64,000 nt of DNA from Roseibium porphyridii (GCF_026191725.2 NZ_CP120863.1:4568001-4632000), one strand, 5' to 3'. Numbered from the stretch's first letter, positions 16,783-25,985 are shown. Made by a program: numbers and translations. Notes: a model not told the origin generated them from the sequence alone.

Positions 16783-19173
16783 TTATTCGGCCCGAGCCGT
16801 TTTGCCGAGATCAGCAAGAATTTCGAGCGCGATGATACGGCCTGCTCCACTGACTGCGCAAGCGTCTTGCAGCTTGGTCATGATGCTGGTGGTCAGATCA
16901 CAAACCCCTCGTTTTCCGACAGCGGCCGAGAGCTCTGACCAGAGCGCGCCACTTTCTTTGAATGCAGCCTCGAACAGAGCATCGGCAGCATCCCCATCGG
17001 CAGATGCACACATCCCTTTCAGGGCTGCGCGCCGTGTCGTTCGATCATCAGATCGAAGCAATTCACCAATTTGCGTCGGAAGAGTCTGCAATGTCATGCA
17101 AGCATTTAGTGCAGCCGCCTGATCGGCCGGGTCGTTGCCGCTGAGAGCTGCCTCAAAGCGCGGAGCCGCAACGGCGTCTGGTGCGAAGGACAAGAGATCA
17201 AGAAAGGCTGCCCTTGACGGTGCATAATTATCTGGTGGCAAGTTCACAAGAAGCGACCAATCCGCCTGAGACAGGGTTACGCCGTTGCCGCTTCGTGTCG
17301 CAAGCGCCGTTAAGGCAGCAACGCGCAATTCGTCGTCCCGGGACTCCATCGCCGCCAGCAAGACCGGTGTGAATACGGTCAGTTTTTGCTCGCCAATCAG
17401 CCTGACGGCAATTCTACGGATTTCCTGGGCCGTATTTGATGCAACGTCGGGCCGAACACGCTTCTTTTTCAATGTGGATTGCGCGAGTTCCAGAAACTTC
17501 AGGTCCTCGTCGGACAAGTCGATCTTCTCTTCCGCAAATTCAGCTTGTTCGACATCACCTTGCAGGATTGCTGCCAGCGTGCTTTGAGGGAACGCGACAA
17601 TTTCAGCCGTCTCCTCAGATTGTTCGCCTTCACCCCTATCAAGGACAACACTTTGCGCTTGGATTTGGTCGGCGTCTTCAGTGTCATCATTCTTGGGTTC
17701 CGGTTTGCGATAGTCGCTCAGTTTGACCGGCTCATCCGTCTCGTCCTGAGGAATAATGTTTCCATCCCGGTCCAACACGATACGGTTTTTCGTACCGCCG
17801 TCATCATCGCGTGCACGCGCGCCAAACTGCTTCTGCTCCTCTTCTCCACCTTGCTTTTCTTCATTCTCGGTGTCCATTTCCTCAGACACCAGATCGCCTT
17901 GCGCAGCCAGAAGCAGAATAGCGGCAGCGTTGTCGGCAACCTCGCCGTCGCCATCGGACAAGGCCGACACTGACGCAAGCGCGGAAAGTCGCACCATTTG
18001 GCTCTTTGAAGTTATCCCTTCAGCCAGATACTCAAGGACCTCAGGCTTTTGGAAATAAGCGAGCGCCGACAATACAGATCGTTGGATTTCCGGTTTTGGG
18101 TTATGCGTCTTGATTTCCTGAAGTGCTTGAAACGCCTCTTCGCTTTTGCTGCGGCCCAGAACGTCAACCAGGGCGGATACAAAGTCTTCTCTTTCACCGC
18201 GCAGTTTCGCACCGGTGAGATCGACAAGTTTGCCAAGTTGGGTTGATTTCAAGTTGCATTCGTTCAGACGACGGATCGCGGCCAGCCTGACGGTTCTGTC
18301 GTCATCATGCACAACCAGATTGACCAGGTCATCGACCGATATTGTGGGCGACTTTGCCGCTGTCATGGATCGAATGAGCGGAGACGGGTCTTCGATCAAC
18401 TGAGCGTCAGACAAGGGGGCTCCGCGCTCCAACATGGTTTCGAGCGCGGCCAAACGCACATCGACACTCTTGTCCTGACACAATCCATCCAAGGCCTTCA
18501 AGGCATGGGGGTCAGAGGAGGCGCCAAGGGCACGGGCAGCCCGGGAGCGCTGACGTTCCGACGCGCTCTGCCCGGCATCGAGAAGCGCGAGGAACCCGGG
18601 GCGACCAAGACCGGCATAAGCCTCAAAGACCTCGCGCCAGAGCTCTTGGCCAAATTCATCCTTTGCCGCCGTCATCAGATCATCGAGTGCTTCCTCGATC
18701 CCCAGGCGGCCGATCGTCCGGATCGCTTCCTTTTGAACGTCGAGCCAGTCATCCCAGTCGGCGTTTTCATCTTCCCAGGCAATTTCGTCGTCGAAACTTT
18801 CAACCGATAGCTTGCGCAAAAGCGGTGCCGCAAGCTCGCGGTCTTCCGCTTGAAGTCCGCTCAGTGCCGCAATCTTGGATTCGCTTACGGGATCGTTCCG
18901 AAGGCTCCAGAGGAAGGTCTCTCCCAATCCCTTCTCACCAAGCTTTACCAGCGTTTGCAGCGCGTCGACCCGCACATCGGGGTCGTCATTCCGAGTTGCC
19001 TCCAGCAGCACATTGCGCGCTGACGGGAGCCCCCACTGACCAGCTGCCTTTATGGCCAGACACTGCTCTGCGGGCGAACCTGATTGCACGATTTGAAGCA
19101 TGGTGTTTTCAAGATCGCTACCAAGTGCCAACGCCTCAGGCTTCAAGGGAATCGAAGGTTTAGGCTGGGCCAT
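16783..19173 (-). CDS. HEAT-repeat protein encoded downstream of idrA
   Basis: A 796-residue protein made mostly of HEAT-like helical repeats (for example DPDVRVDALQTLVKLGEKGL and SDPHALKALDGLCQDKSVDV). It is interrupted around residues 430-560 by an acidic, low-complexity linker (ENEEKQGGEEEQKQ and NDDTEDADQIQ). No signal peptide or membrane helix is seen, so it is probably cytoplasmic. It follows idrA on the same strand after 94 bases containing a hairpin, so it may be the last, weakly expressed gene of the idr unit. A scaffold or maturation factor for the Mo enzyme is a guess from context; the sequence gives no catalytic motif. Confidence 0.75.
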   Translation of the reverse strand: MAQPKPSIPLKPEALALGSDLENTMLQIVQSGSPAEQCLAIKAAGQWGLPSARNVLLEATRNDDPDVRVDALQTLVKLGEKGLGETFLWSLRNDPVSESKIAALSGLQAEDRELAAPLLRKLSVESFDDEIAWEDENADWDDWLDVQKEAIRTIGRLGIEEALDDLMTAAKDEFGQELWREVFEAYAGLGRPGFLALLDAGQSASERQRSRAARALGASSDPHALKALDGLCQDKSVDVRLAALETMLERGAPLSDAQLIEDPSPLIRSMTAAKSPTISVDDLVNLVVHDDDRTVRLAAIRRLNECNLKSTQLGKLVDLTGAKLRGEREDFVSALVDVLGRSKSEEAFQALQEIKTHNPKPEIQRSVLSALAYFQKPEVLEYLAEGITSKSQMVRLSALASVSALSDGDGEVADNAAAILLLAAQGDLVSEEMDTENEEKQGGEEEQKQFGARARDDDGGTKNRIVLDRDGNIIPQDETDEPVKLSDYRKPEPKNDDTEDADQIQAQSVVLDRGEGEQSEETAEIVAFPQSTLAAILQGDVEQAEFAEEKIDLSDEDLKFLELAQSTLKKKRVRPDVASNTAQEIRRIAVRLIGEQKLTVFTPVLLAAMESRDDELRVAALTALATRSGNGVTLSQADWSLLVNLPPDNYAPSRAAFLDLLSFAPDAVAAPRFEAALSGNDPADQAAALNACMTLQTLPTQIGELLRSDDRTTRRAALKGMCASADGDAADALFEAAFKESGALWSELSAAVGKRGVCDLTTSIMTKLQDACAVSGAGRIIALEILADLGKTARAE

Positions 19174-19214
19174 TTCAGAAGAACCTTTGTCGTTAAAATG
19201 CTTGGAAAAACAAT

Positions 19215-19240
19215 AAGGCGGGAACTCTCGTCCCCGCCTT
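19215..19240 (-). terminator. Hairpin terminator or attenuator after idrA
   Basis: AAGGCGGG pairs with CCCGCCTT; on the minus strand the stem is followed by ATTGTTTTTCC. It sits between the idrA stop (19268) and the HEAT-repeat start (19173), so it ends or attenuates the idr transcript. Confidence 0.7.
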
Positions 19241-19267
19241 GATCTTGATCAGTCTCTCGCAACACCC

Positions 19268-21943
19268 TTAGGCGATGTCACGGCGTGCGAAGGACATTGA
19301 ACGGTAGCTTGTTTTGTAGGGCGATGTGCCGATCTTACGGATCCGGCCGACGCCCATCTTGTAGTTGTAGTTACCGCTGATCCAGTCGACCACACGCCCG
19401 GACAAGGCGTTGGCTGGTTGAGCCGTGTGCAGGAAGTCCATGTAAAGGAGCCCCTTCTTCACGGCTGGTGTCACGATGGCGACAGCTGTGATCGCAGCTT
19501 CCGTCAACTCGATGTGACCATGCTCCATCAGTTTTTCGAACTGGAAGTCATCGCCTTCCACACCGATGATCGTGTCTTTCTGAACCGGAATCCGGTCAGA
19601 ATAGAGCATGACATAATCGCCGTTCTCGATGCCTCTGGCCGCCGCGTCATCGGGATGGATTTCCACCCAGTTTTCGGGCCAGCGTTGAACGATGTACGGA
19701 CGACGGCGATCGTCGTAACCGGACTGCCAGCGCTCGTTGATACGACCAGACGTGACCCACAACTCATCGTCTTTCGGCTTCAGCCATGCCCAGTAGTCGG
19801 AGAACAGGCTCCAAGGTGACTTCTGGATGTTGCATTTGCCGGTCTGCGAGTTGAAATGGGTCAGTTTCTTGCCGAGGCGGTTTGCTCCGGACGGTCCGTC
19901 GGCTGGCAACTTGCGTTCAGTGTCATGCAGACGCTTGGTACCGACCAGCGTGCCGTCGTCCTGCAGAAGGACCGGCCCCTGGATGCCGTTGGTGCCAAAC
20001 TCCGCCAGTTTCTCGTGCAGGGTTTTGCCTTCACGTTGTGCGACAACCTTGACGTTGAAGAAATCCTTGCGGCTTCCTCGTGAGAAACGGGCACCTTCTT
20101 CAAGCACTTCGTTGGAGTTCTTCCAATCAAAGCCTTTGTAACCCATCGCGGTTGCCAGTTTGGCAATGATCCACCAATCCGGCTTGGCTTCACCCGGTGC
20201 ATCGTAGAACTTCGGATAGAGCCGAATACGACGCTCGCCATTAGCGCGGGTGAAGGTATCTTCACCCCAACCGGCAGCCGGGAAAACGATGTCGGCATAG
20301 CGTGCGCCGATCGGATCCACCAGATAGATATCCTGGTTGACGACGACCATGCCACCACTGTCAACGCGCCGCTTCAACGTGTCGATGATCTCCTGCTTGT
20401 CGAACGAACGGATCTGATGCGGATTTTGCACAGTCAGCTCGTTGAACTTCGCCGCAAGAGACTGCGATCCGCACATGGACTGTATCCAGGTGTTGCCGAT
20501 CACGTGCGCAAAGCGCGTGTGGCCGGACATCAGATACCGGTCCGTATCCATCGCACGGCGGCGGCGGCCAGGCAGTTTTTCAGGCGATTTGTTACGTGGG
20601 TATTTGCCGCCACGTAGACCACCACGCTGGTGACCACCAGCCCGGCCAATCACTTGCCCGGGACGTCCACCGGCCCCGACGATGATGCCGAGAGCGGAGA
20701 TGGCCTGGGTGTTACCGGTGTTGTTCGACCAGTAGAAGCCCTTTTCGATCATGACCGATGTCTTCGGACGTGATCCGTCTTCCTTCGGTTTCGCCATCCA
20801 TTCTGCAGCGGTGTAGATCTTCTCAACGTCGATCTGGGCGATTTCGGCAGCCGTTTCCGGAGCGAACTCGTCCTGGGACAGGAGCCATTCTTTCCAGTCT
20901 TCAAAACCGGCGGTCTGGAACTTGCCCCAAGTGGTGCGCCACTGCCACGGCGTGTTGCGGGTGCCCTGACCGAAACCAGACGAGCTTTCCCATTTGTTGT
21001 TGACCCATTTCTGGATCCAGTCGCTGTCTTCCCAGCCATTTTCCACGATGACGCGGGCGATGGCGTTGACCACCAGCAGGTCTGTGCCCGGCTGAATGTC
21101 GAGCCACATGCCGCCGTTCTTTTCGGCGTAGGCGATACCACCGGTCTTGCGGGGAACCATGAAGATCGCTTTTTGACCATTCTGAATGCCAGGCATCATC
21201 CAGTCCGTAAACAGGATGGTCTTGGTTTCATAAGGGTCGGTGCCGCAAACAAGCAGCGTTTCGGCGTCTCTCCAGTCTTCGTAAGATGGTCCGAAGTTAT
21301 CGAAGCCCGCATCCCGGAAGCCGGGTGTGGACGTCACGTCGGACGGCGTGTCGTGGAAGGTGAAATTGGCGGTGCTGACACTGTTCAGGGCGTATTTCGT
21401 GATGGCATATGTGTTTTCCATATAACCATACGAGAATGTCTTGACGCAGTAGGCATTTTCACCGTGTGTCTTGATCACATGCTTGCCGACTTCCGCCGCG
21501 ATTTCCATCGCGAAGTCCCAAGTTACCGGCATCAGGACGCCGAACATGCGGATCATCGGAGACTTCAACCGGTCACGGGTCGGGGTCTGCGGATTGTAGA
21601 CCTTCTGCGCCAGAGCCCCGCCGCGAATGGATGAGTTGCCGAGAAGATTGACGTGCTCGGTATCCTTGTCGGGAATGATGATGACGTGATGTGGTTCGCC
21701 ATCATGCAGCACGACATTGTACTGGTTGGGTGCAACCCAGGGGCCGAGCGGATCGACCGGGAAGTCGACGCCGAAAGCGTTTTCCTCGGCCTTCTCACCG
21801 CCAACCTTGCCGCCCTTGACCGGCCAGCGATAGATCTTGTAACCGCAGGCGACAATGCAGTAGTCGCAAGCGGTCGAGATCACATCCGCATCCACCGGAG
21901 GCAGCGGAATATTCGTCTCTGGGATATAGTAGGGTGTGGACAT
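19268..21943 (-). CDS. idrA: Iodate reductase catalytic subunit IdrA (arsenite-oxidase-like molybdoenzyme)
   Basis: An 891-residue DMSO-reductase-family molybdopterin enzyme close to the AioA branch. The N-terminal C26-x2-C29-x3-C33 motif (CDYCIVACGY) lacks a fourth Cys, with Ser in the expected place (GNSSIRGG), which fits a 3Fe-4S cluster. AioA-like blocks follow: YEKG-type EKGFYWSNN, GRAGGHQRGG and NGERRIRL. The residues that bind arsenite in AioA are only partly kept: Arg and His in GRAGGHQ are present, but the His/Glu segment is replaced. With a Rieske subunit and two di-heme peroxidases this is the idrABP1P2 arrangement for dissimilatory iodate reduction. There is no signal peptide, so export would be as a complex with the Tat-bearing IdrB. 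Start codon has GAGGAG. Confidence 0.85.
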   Translation of the reverse strand: MSTPYYIPETNIPLPPVDADVISTACDYCIVACGYKIYRWPVKGGKVGGEKAEENAFGVDFPVDPLGPWVAPNQYNVVLHDGEPHHVIIIPDKDTEHVNLLGNSSIRGGALAQKVYNPQTPTRDRLKSPMIRMFGVLMPVTWDFAMEIAAEVGKHVIKTHGENAYCVKTFSYGYMENTYAITKYALNSVSTANFTFHDTPSDVTSTPGFRDAGFDNFGPSYEDWRDAETLLVCGTDPYETKTILFTDWMMPGIQNGQKAIFMVPRKTGGIAYAEKNGGMWLDIQPGTDLLVVNAIARVIVENGWEDSDWIQKWVNNKWESSSGFGQGTRNTPWQWRTTWGKFQTAGFEDWKEWLLSQDEFAPETAAEIAQIDVEKIYTAAEWMAKPKEDGSRPKTSVMIEKGFYWSNNTGNTQAISALGIIVGAGGRPGQVIGRAGGHQRGGLRGGKYPRNKSPEKLPGRRRRAMDTDRYLMSGHTRFAHVIGNTWIQSMCGSQSLAAKFNELTVQNPHQIRSFDKQEIIDTLKRRVDSGGMVVVNQDIYLVDPIGARYADIVFPAAGWGEDTFTRANGERRIRLYPKFYDAPGEAKPDWWIIAKLATAMGYKGFDWKNSNEVLEEGARFSRGSRKDFFNVKVVAQREGKTLHEKLAEFGTNGIQGPVLLQDDGTLVGTKRLHDTERKLPADGPSGANRLGKKLTHFNSQTGKCNIQKSPWSLFSDYWAWLKPKDDELWVTSGRINERWQSGYDDRRRPYIVQRWPENWVEIHPDDAAARGIENGDYVMLYSDRIPVQKDTIIGVEGDDFQFEKLMEHGHIELTEAAITAVAIVTPAVKKGLLYMDFLHTAQPANALSGRVVDWISGNYNYKMGVGRIRKIGTSPYKTSYRSMSFARRDIA

Positions 21944-21954
21944 TATCGGTCTCC

Positions 21955-22551
21955 TCAGCCCTTGAGATTGTCGTAACGGCCATAGATCAGGCCGAACATT
22001 CCAACGGCATAGATGTCATCTCCATCCAGCTCGAGCAGCACCTGAGGCAGGCTCTGGTAAGCTTGTCCGGAAATGAAAATACCGTGGCGCGTCAGATCGA
22101 ATGTGGTCAGGTGCAACGGGCACGGCCCCAGCACCTTGTCCTCGGATTTGTAAGTGCCTTGAAGCGGTCCGCCCTGGTGAGTACAGGTGTAGTTGAAGGC
22201 AACCACATCCTTGTTGGGACCGATCCCGCCGCCGGCTTCACGGCCGAGCTTGACCAGCATGGATTCCGAATAGGCACCATCATCCGGATAGGTGAAGTCG
22301 AGAGGCTCATCCTCTTTCAGCTCCGAGAGCTTGCCGATCAGCTTGCGTTCGTAGGTCGAAACCACCGCCGGAACCTTTGCAGACGAAGGGCCTGCCTTCA
22401 GAGCGACCATGACCGTGAACGTGGTGATGCCCGACGTCAGAAGAAACTGACGTCTGTTCATGAGGCACCGCTTGCCTGTCTTGGCAACGTCCTTCGGGCC
22501 GTTTATGGCTTCGATCAGGGCCGGATCGATCGGTTTTTGATGTTTCGTCAT
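21955..22551 (-). CDS. idrB: Iodate reductase Rieske subunit IdrB
   Basis: A 198-residue Rieske iron-sulfur protein. About 30 polar residues precede a twin-arginine signal (MNRRQFLLTSG), then a hydrophobic stretch. The cluster ligands are in CTHQGG and CPLH near residues 140-160, the C-x-H and C-x2-H pattern of AioB-type Rieske proteins. It passes electrons to IdrA and carries it across the membrane by Tat. The first ATG has a strong AAGGAGA; the internal ATG at 22461, directly before the RR motif, has none. Gaps of 11 bases to both neighbours show one operon. Confidence 0.87.
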   Translation of the reverse strand: MTKHQKPIDPALIEAINGPKDVAKTGKRCLMNRRQFLLTSGITTFTVMVALKAGPSSAKVPAVVSTYERKLIGKLSELKEDEPLDFTYPDDGAYSESMLVKLGREAGGGIGPNKDVVAFNYTCTHQGGPLQGTYKSEDKVLGPCPLHLTTFDLTRHGIFISGQAYQSLPQVLLELDGDDIYAVGMFGLIYGRYDNLKG

Positions 22552-22562
22552 AATCCGTCTCC

Positions 22563-23705
22563 TTAGTTCGAAGCCGCCGGAAGGACGTCGTATTCGGGAA
22601 GCTCTGGCTCCTCCATCACGATACGTTCACCGGAAAGGCTTTCCAGGAAGGCCAGCAGATCGGCTTTTTCGTCGTCATTGAGGCCGAGAGGTTTGATGAG
22701 CTCACTCTTGGTTTCAGCGAACTCGTTTTCACCGCCACCCTGGTTGTAGAACTCGATGACGTCTTCCAGCGTTTCGATCATGCCGTTGTGCATGTATGGT
22801 GCTGTGTACTTTGTGTAGCGCAGCGACGGGACGCGGAACTTGCCGAGATGGTTCTTGTCCTTCGCACGGAAGTAGACACCCGGATCGTCCTTGAAGGTCC
22901 GGTACATTTCTTCCGTCGATCCCTTCGCATAAAGCTCATAGCGGAAGGTGATCTGGGCAAGCTCGTCAGTTTCCCAGCCATCATATGCCGGAACGCCGAG
23001 GTTGTAGTATTTCTGGTTGCTCAGCAATGCTCCATTGTGACACTGGGAACAGCCTGCCTTGCCGGTGAACAGTTCCAGACCCCGCTTTTGAGCATCGTCC
23101 AGAGCCGCATCATCGCCGCGCATATAGTTGTCGAATGGCGTGTCGGTCTGAACAAGTGTGCGCTCAAATGCGGCAATTGCCATCCAGGCGTGGCTCAGGC
23201 GCGGATATTCGGTTCCAAAGACGTCCTTGAACCGTTCACGATATTCCGGCACGAAAGCCAGGCGAGCTTCGAGCATGTCATCTTCGCCATTCCCGGCGAC
23301 TGCCCCTTTGGCTGCCGATTTAGCCTGTGCCTCCAGCGACTTGGAGGACCCTGCCCAGAAGAGGTTGCCGTAATAGGCCGAGTTGATGATTGTCTGGGAG
23401 TTCCGCCAGTGAACCGTGCCTGGATATCCAAGCGAGATCTTGTCGGGGAAGTCCCACCCGGCATCGGGCAGGTGGCATGCCGAGCATGGCATTGCGCTGT
23501 TACCGGAAAGACGCGGATCGAAAAACAGCATCTTGCCGAGTTCGATCTTCTCAGGTGTTTGCGGGTTGTCTGCCGGAATGGGCGGATCACCCAGCGGCGC
23601 AAGGTCTGCCGGCCGATCGGCGGCAATTGCTCCGGTGGCGATTGCAAGCACTGATGCACCTGCGAGAGCCCATGCGGAGACGGTTTTCTTCATGGCTTTT
23701 GACAT
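22563..23705 (-). CDS. idrP1: Di-heme cytochrome c peroxidase-like protein, probable IdrP1
   Basis: A 380-residue periplasmic MauG/CcpA-family protein. It has a Sec signal (MKKTVSAWALAGASVLAIAT, ending AIAA), a first heme motif CSACH near residue 75, a second CSQCH near 223, and the C-terminal TAPYMHNG loop found in di-heme peroxidases. In the iodate system the IdrP proteins are thought to reduce the hydrogen peroxide released by IdrA. The P1 name is assigned by position next to idrB. It lies 12 bases after the neighbouring peroxidase gene with a GAGGAG site. Confidence 0.83.
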   Translation of the reverse strand: MSKAMKKTVSAWALAGASVLAIATGAIAADRPADLAPLGDPPIPADNPQTPEKIELGKMLFFDPRLSGNSAMPCSACHLPDAGWDFPDKISLGYPGTVHWRNSQTIINSAYYGNLFWAGSSKSLEAQAKSAAKGAVAGNGEDDMLEARLAFVPEYRERFKDVFGTEYPRLSHAWMAIAAFERTLVQTDTPFDNYMRGDDAALDDAQKRGLELFTGKAGCSQCHNGALLSNQKYYNLGVPAYDGWETDELAQITFRYELYAKGSTEEMYRTFKDDPGVYFRAKDKNHLGKFRVPSLRYTKYTAPYMHNGMIETLEDVIEFYNQGGGENEFAETKSELIKPLGLNDDEKADLLAFLESLSGERIVMEEPELPEYDVLPAASN

Positions 23706-23717
23706 GATCCTGTCTCC

Positions 23718-24791
23718 TCAGTTGGTCGCGTTTTTCCAGTCGGGAACGACTTCAAATGCATAGTCATCCTGTTCCCAGACATAGGCGGGTTGGTTGTAGC
23801 TATCGCCGGAAAGCGCCTTCAGAAATTCAACCAGGTCAGCCTTTTCGCCGCGGGTCAGTTCAAGCGGCTTCAGACGAGAATCCTTGTTCGGATCATCTCC
23901 ACCGCCCTGGTTGTAGAATTCGACCACGTCTTCCAGCGTTGCCAGCGTGCCATTGTGCATGTACGGCGCGGTGTAGGTCAGCTCGCGCAAGGTCGGGGTC
24001 ATGAAGGTTCGTTTCGAGCTTTCCTTGTGATCGCGAATGTAGGCTCCGAGATCCGTGCGCACGTTCATGTAGTTTTCGACACCCATGAATTTCGCATAGG
24101 CGACGTATGTCTGGTGCCGCAGCGGGTCGGACCAAATGTCCGGATTGTCGGGAACCCCGATGTTGTGCGGCTGATCGTCGGTGAAACGGTCACCGGAATG
24201 ACAGGCCGTACAGCCAGCCTTGCCCTTGAAGTTCACGTAACCGCGTTTCGCGGCTTCGCTCATTTCACCGGTATCGAACGGGGAGCCCGAAGAGGCGATC
24301 GACTTCAGGAACTCCTGAAGCGCAGACCGCGCGCCGCCGTTTGAGGGTTCACCCTTGCCGGCAGCCTTGAACATTTCGACATAGACAGGATCCTGCTTCA
24401 GACGCTCCTGCATCATCCGCATGTCCATGTTCATGATGTAATCTTCCGTGATCATTTCACGGGATACATCGTTCAGGTTCGTGCCGAGCCGGCCATCGTG
24501 CATCCAGGCCGCGCGCTGGCCAACATTGGCAAGCGTGGGCGTGTTCCGAAAACCTTCCGAGCCGCTATAGGCCGTTGAAAGGGCTTCGCCGTCGGTGAAG
24601 GCGAGATCCGGTTGATGGCAAGACGAACAGGAAAGATTGGTGTCGCCGGACAGGCGCGTGTCGTAGAAAAGACGCTTGCCGAGTTCGGCCAGCTCGGGAT
24701 TGACCTCCATCGGCGTAACCGGACCCTGATCTGCGGACCAGGCAGCCGTGGTGGCTAATAGCAGAGCTGCAATACTTGCAGTAAGGCGCAT
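23718..24791 (-). CDS. idrP2: Di-heme cytochrome c peroxidase-like protein, probable IdrP2
   Basis: A 357-residue secreted di-heme peroxidase homologue and the first gene of the idr transcript. Signal peptide MRLTASIAALLLATTAAWSA; heme motifs CSSCH near residue 55 and CTACH near 196; conserved TAPYMHNG and VVEFYNQGGG near the C terminus. It is clearly paralogous to the next gene but distinct over much of its length, as expected for P1/P2. Role by family: peroxide reduction in the periplasm. An FNR-type box lies 108 bases upstream. Confidence 0.83.
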   Translation of the reverse strand: MRLTASIAALLLATTAAWSADQGPVTPMEVNPELAELGKRLFYDTRLSGDTNLSCSSCHQPDLAFTDGEALSTAYSGSEGFRNTPTLANVGQRAAWMHDGRLGTNLNDVSREMITEDYIMNMDMRMMQERLKQDPVYVEMFKAAGKGEPSNGGARSALQEFLKSIASSGSPFDTGEMSEAAKRGYVNFKGKAGCTACHSGDRFTDDQPHNIGVPDNPDIWSDPLRHQTYVAYAKFMGVENYMNVRTDLGAYIRDHKESSKRTFMTPTLRELTYTAPYMHNGTLATLEDVVEFYNQGGGDDPNKDSRLKPLELTRGEKADLVEFLKALSGDSYNQPAYVWEQDDYAFEVVPDWKNATN

Positions 24792-24898
24792 AGGACCCTC
24801 CGTAGTGGAGAGGAGTATTAGAACGCGATCACCACTGAATTCGGCGACCGCTCAACTCCCCCATCACGGCGAGTATTCACTTGTGAAAATCATCAGCA

Positions 24899-24912
24899 CT
24901 GATTGCAATCAA
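24899..24912 (-). promoter_or_regulatory. FNR box upstream of the idr operon
   Basis: CTGAT-TGCA-ATCAA matches TTGAT-N4-ATCAA with one mismatch. Its centre is about 114 bases before the idrP2 start, leaving room for a promoter at the usual -41.5 spacing and a leader of about 70 bases. It is divergent from the regulator gene at 25072. Confidence 0.65.
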
Positions 24913-25006
24913 TCGTCTGTTTTTTTGAGTAATCATACGTAGAGATTGGAAGTAAATTTAATATTCAAACATTCGAAAATATATATTTATCAAACAATTG
25001 TGACGA

Positions 25007-25020
25007 TTGATATTGCTCAA
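25007..25020 (+). promoter_or_regulatory. FNR box and -10 element of the regulator gene
   Basis: TTGAT-ATTG-CTCAA matches the FNR consensus with one mismatch. TATAGT at 25043-25048 lies at the distance expected for a -10 when the box is centred at -41.5 (predicted start near 25055). This is the architecture of a class II FNR/CRP-activated promoter and suggests autoregulation. Confidence 0.65.
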
Positions 25021-25071
25021 TTATGTATTCGAAGACAGACCATATAGTCCCTCCAACAGTAGGGGCCTGAT

Positions 25072-25851
25072 ATGAGAACAATGAACGGACTGTCGGCGGA
25101 GAGCTATACTGAAGATCAAGATGCCGGCAATCTGTGCAGTCTGGAACACAGCTGCGGTTTTCATTCCCAAAACTGTATTTGCGCCGCTCTTCGAACGACT
25201 TTCGGAATAGATCTCCCGAAAGGTGCGCATAAATATGCGCTTGCGACCGGACAGGAATTAGACCCCGAGACACTTCCAAATTCACCCGTTATCGGCATCC
25301 TGACCGGCGCGGTCGCGATCGTTGCCCACCTCAGCGACGGCCGAAGAACGATCACAGGCCTTTTCCTGCCCGGTGACTACATCAATCTCGCGACACTGCA
25401 ACGCCAGTTCGATGGCACGATAACGGCACTGACACCCAGCGCGGTCCAGTTGATGGAATACCCGGTTTTCGAGAAACTTCTCAGTCGTTCCGATACGGCC
25501 AGAGACCACTTTATCGATCAGACAAACAACTTTCTTTTCCGCCTTCTCGACCACAGCAACGATCTTGCCAAGAAGACGCCGATCGAACGCATTGCCGCGT
25601 TCATTTTTGAGCTCAAAAGCCGGATGCTGCCGCGAAGCGGACATCAATTCAATTCGATCACCATTCCGTTCGGGCGCCGCGACATCGCCGACTATCTCGG
25701 ACTTCAACCAGAAACCGTCAGCAGAGGATTTACCACGCTGACGAATGAAGGGGTTATCAGCCTTCCCGAAGCCGACCTGGTCACCATTGAGGACGTTCGC
25801 CGATTGCGTCTGATTGCCAACGGGGGACGTCCCAGAAAACGTGGCGCTTAG
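25072..25851 (+). CDS. CRP/FNR-family transcription regulator, probable idr regulator
   Basis: A 259-residue CRP/FNR-type activator with an N-terminal extension, a cyclic-nucleotide-like beta-roll (residues about 60-160, with GLFLPGDYINLA) and a C-terminal helix-turn-helix (GRRDIADYLGLQPETVSRGF). The ETVSR recognition helix is the FNR/FixK form that reads TTGAY half-sites. The N terminus has four Cys at 22, 28, 35 and 37. Their spacing differs from classical FNR, and no later Cys equivalent to FNR Cys122 is seen. It is divergent from the idr operon, with boxes of its own type on both sides of the shared region. ATG 25081 is an alternative start. Confidence 0.87.
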   Translation: MRTMNGLSAESYTEDQDAGNLCSLEHSCGFHSQNCICAALRTTFGIDLPKGAHKYALATGQELDPETLPNSPVIGILTGAVAIVAHLSDGRRTITGLFLPGDYINLATLQRQFDGTITALTPSAVQLMEYPVFEKLLSRSDTARDHFIDQTNNFLFRLLDHSNDLAKKTPIERIAAFIFELKSRMLPRSGHQFNSITIPFGRRDIADYLGLQPETVSRGFTTLTNEGVISLPEADLVTIEDVRRLRLIANGGRPRKRGA

Positions 25852-25985
25852 CAGCGCCCACTCAATGCACCCAACTGGGCTGTTCTTCTGTCCACACTTT
25901 CAATCCGCCAAGCCATCGCGGTCAACAGGCGTCGTGAACGCCACTTCTTGACAGGTAGCCAGGTCAACCTGGAGTGAACTCAACC

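Noticed and set aside
19268..22551. Arsenite oxidase aioBA
   Set aside because: The subunits resemble AioA/AioB, but two di-heme peroxidases are in the same operon, arsenite residues are only partly kept, and no arsenic resistance or aio regulatory genes are nearby. The idr assignment fits better.
25940..25985. FNR-type box upstream of the cupredoxin gene
   Set aside because: TTGAC and GTCAA half-sites are present but 10 bases apart instead of 4, so they do not form a normal box.
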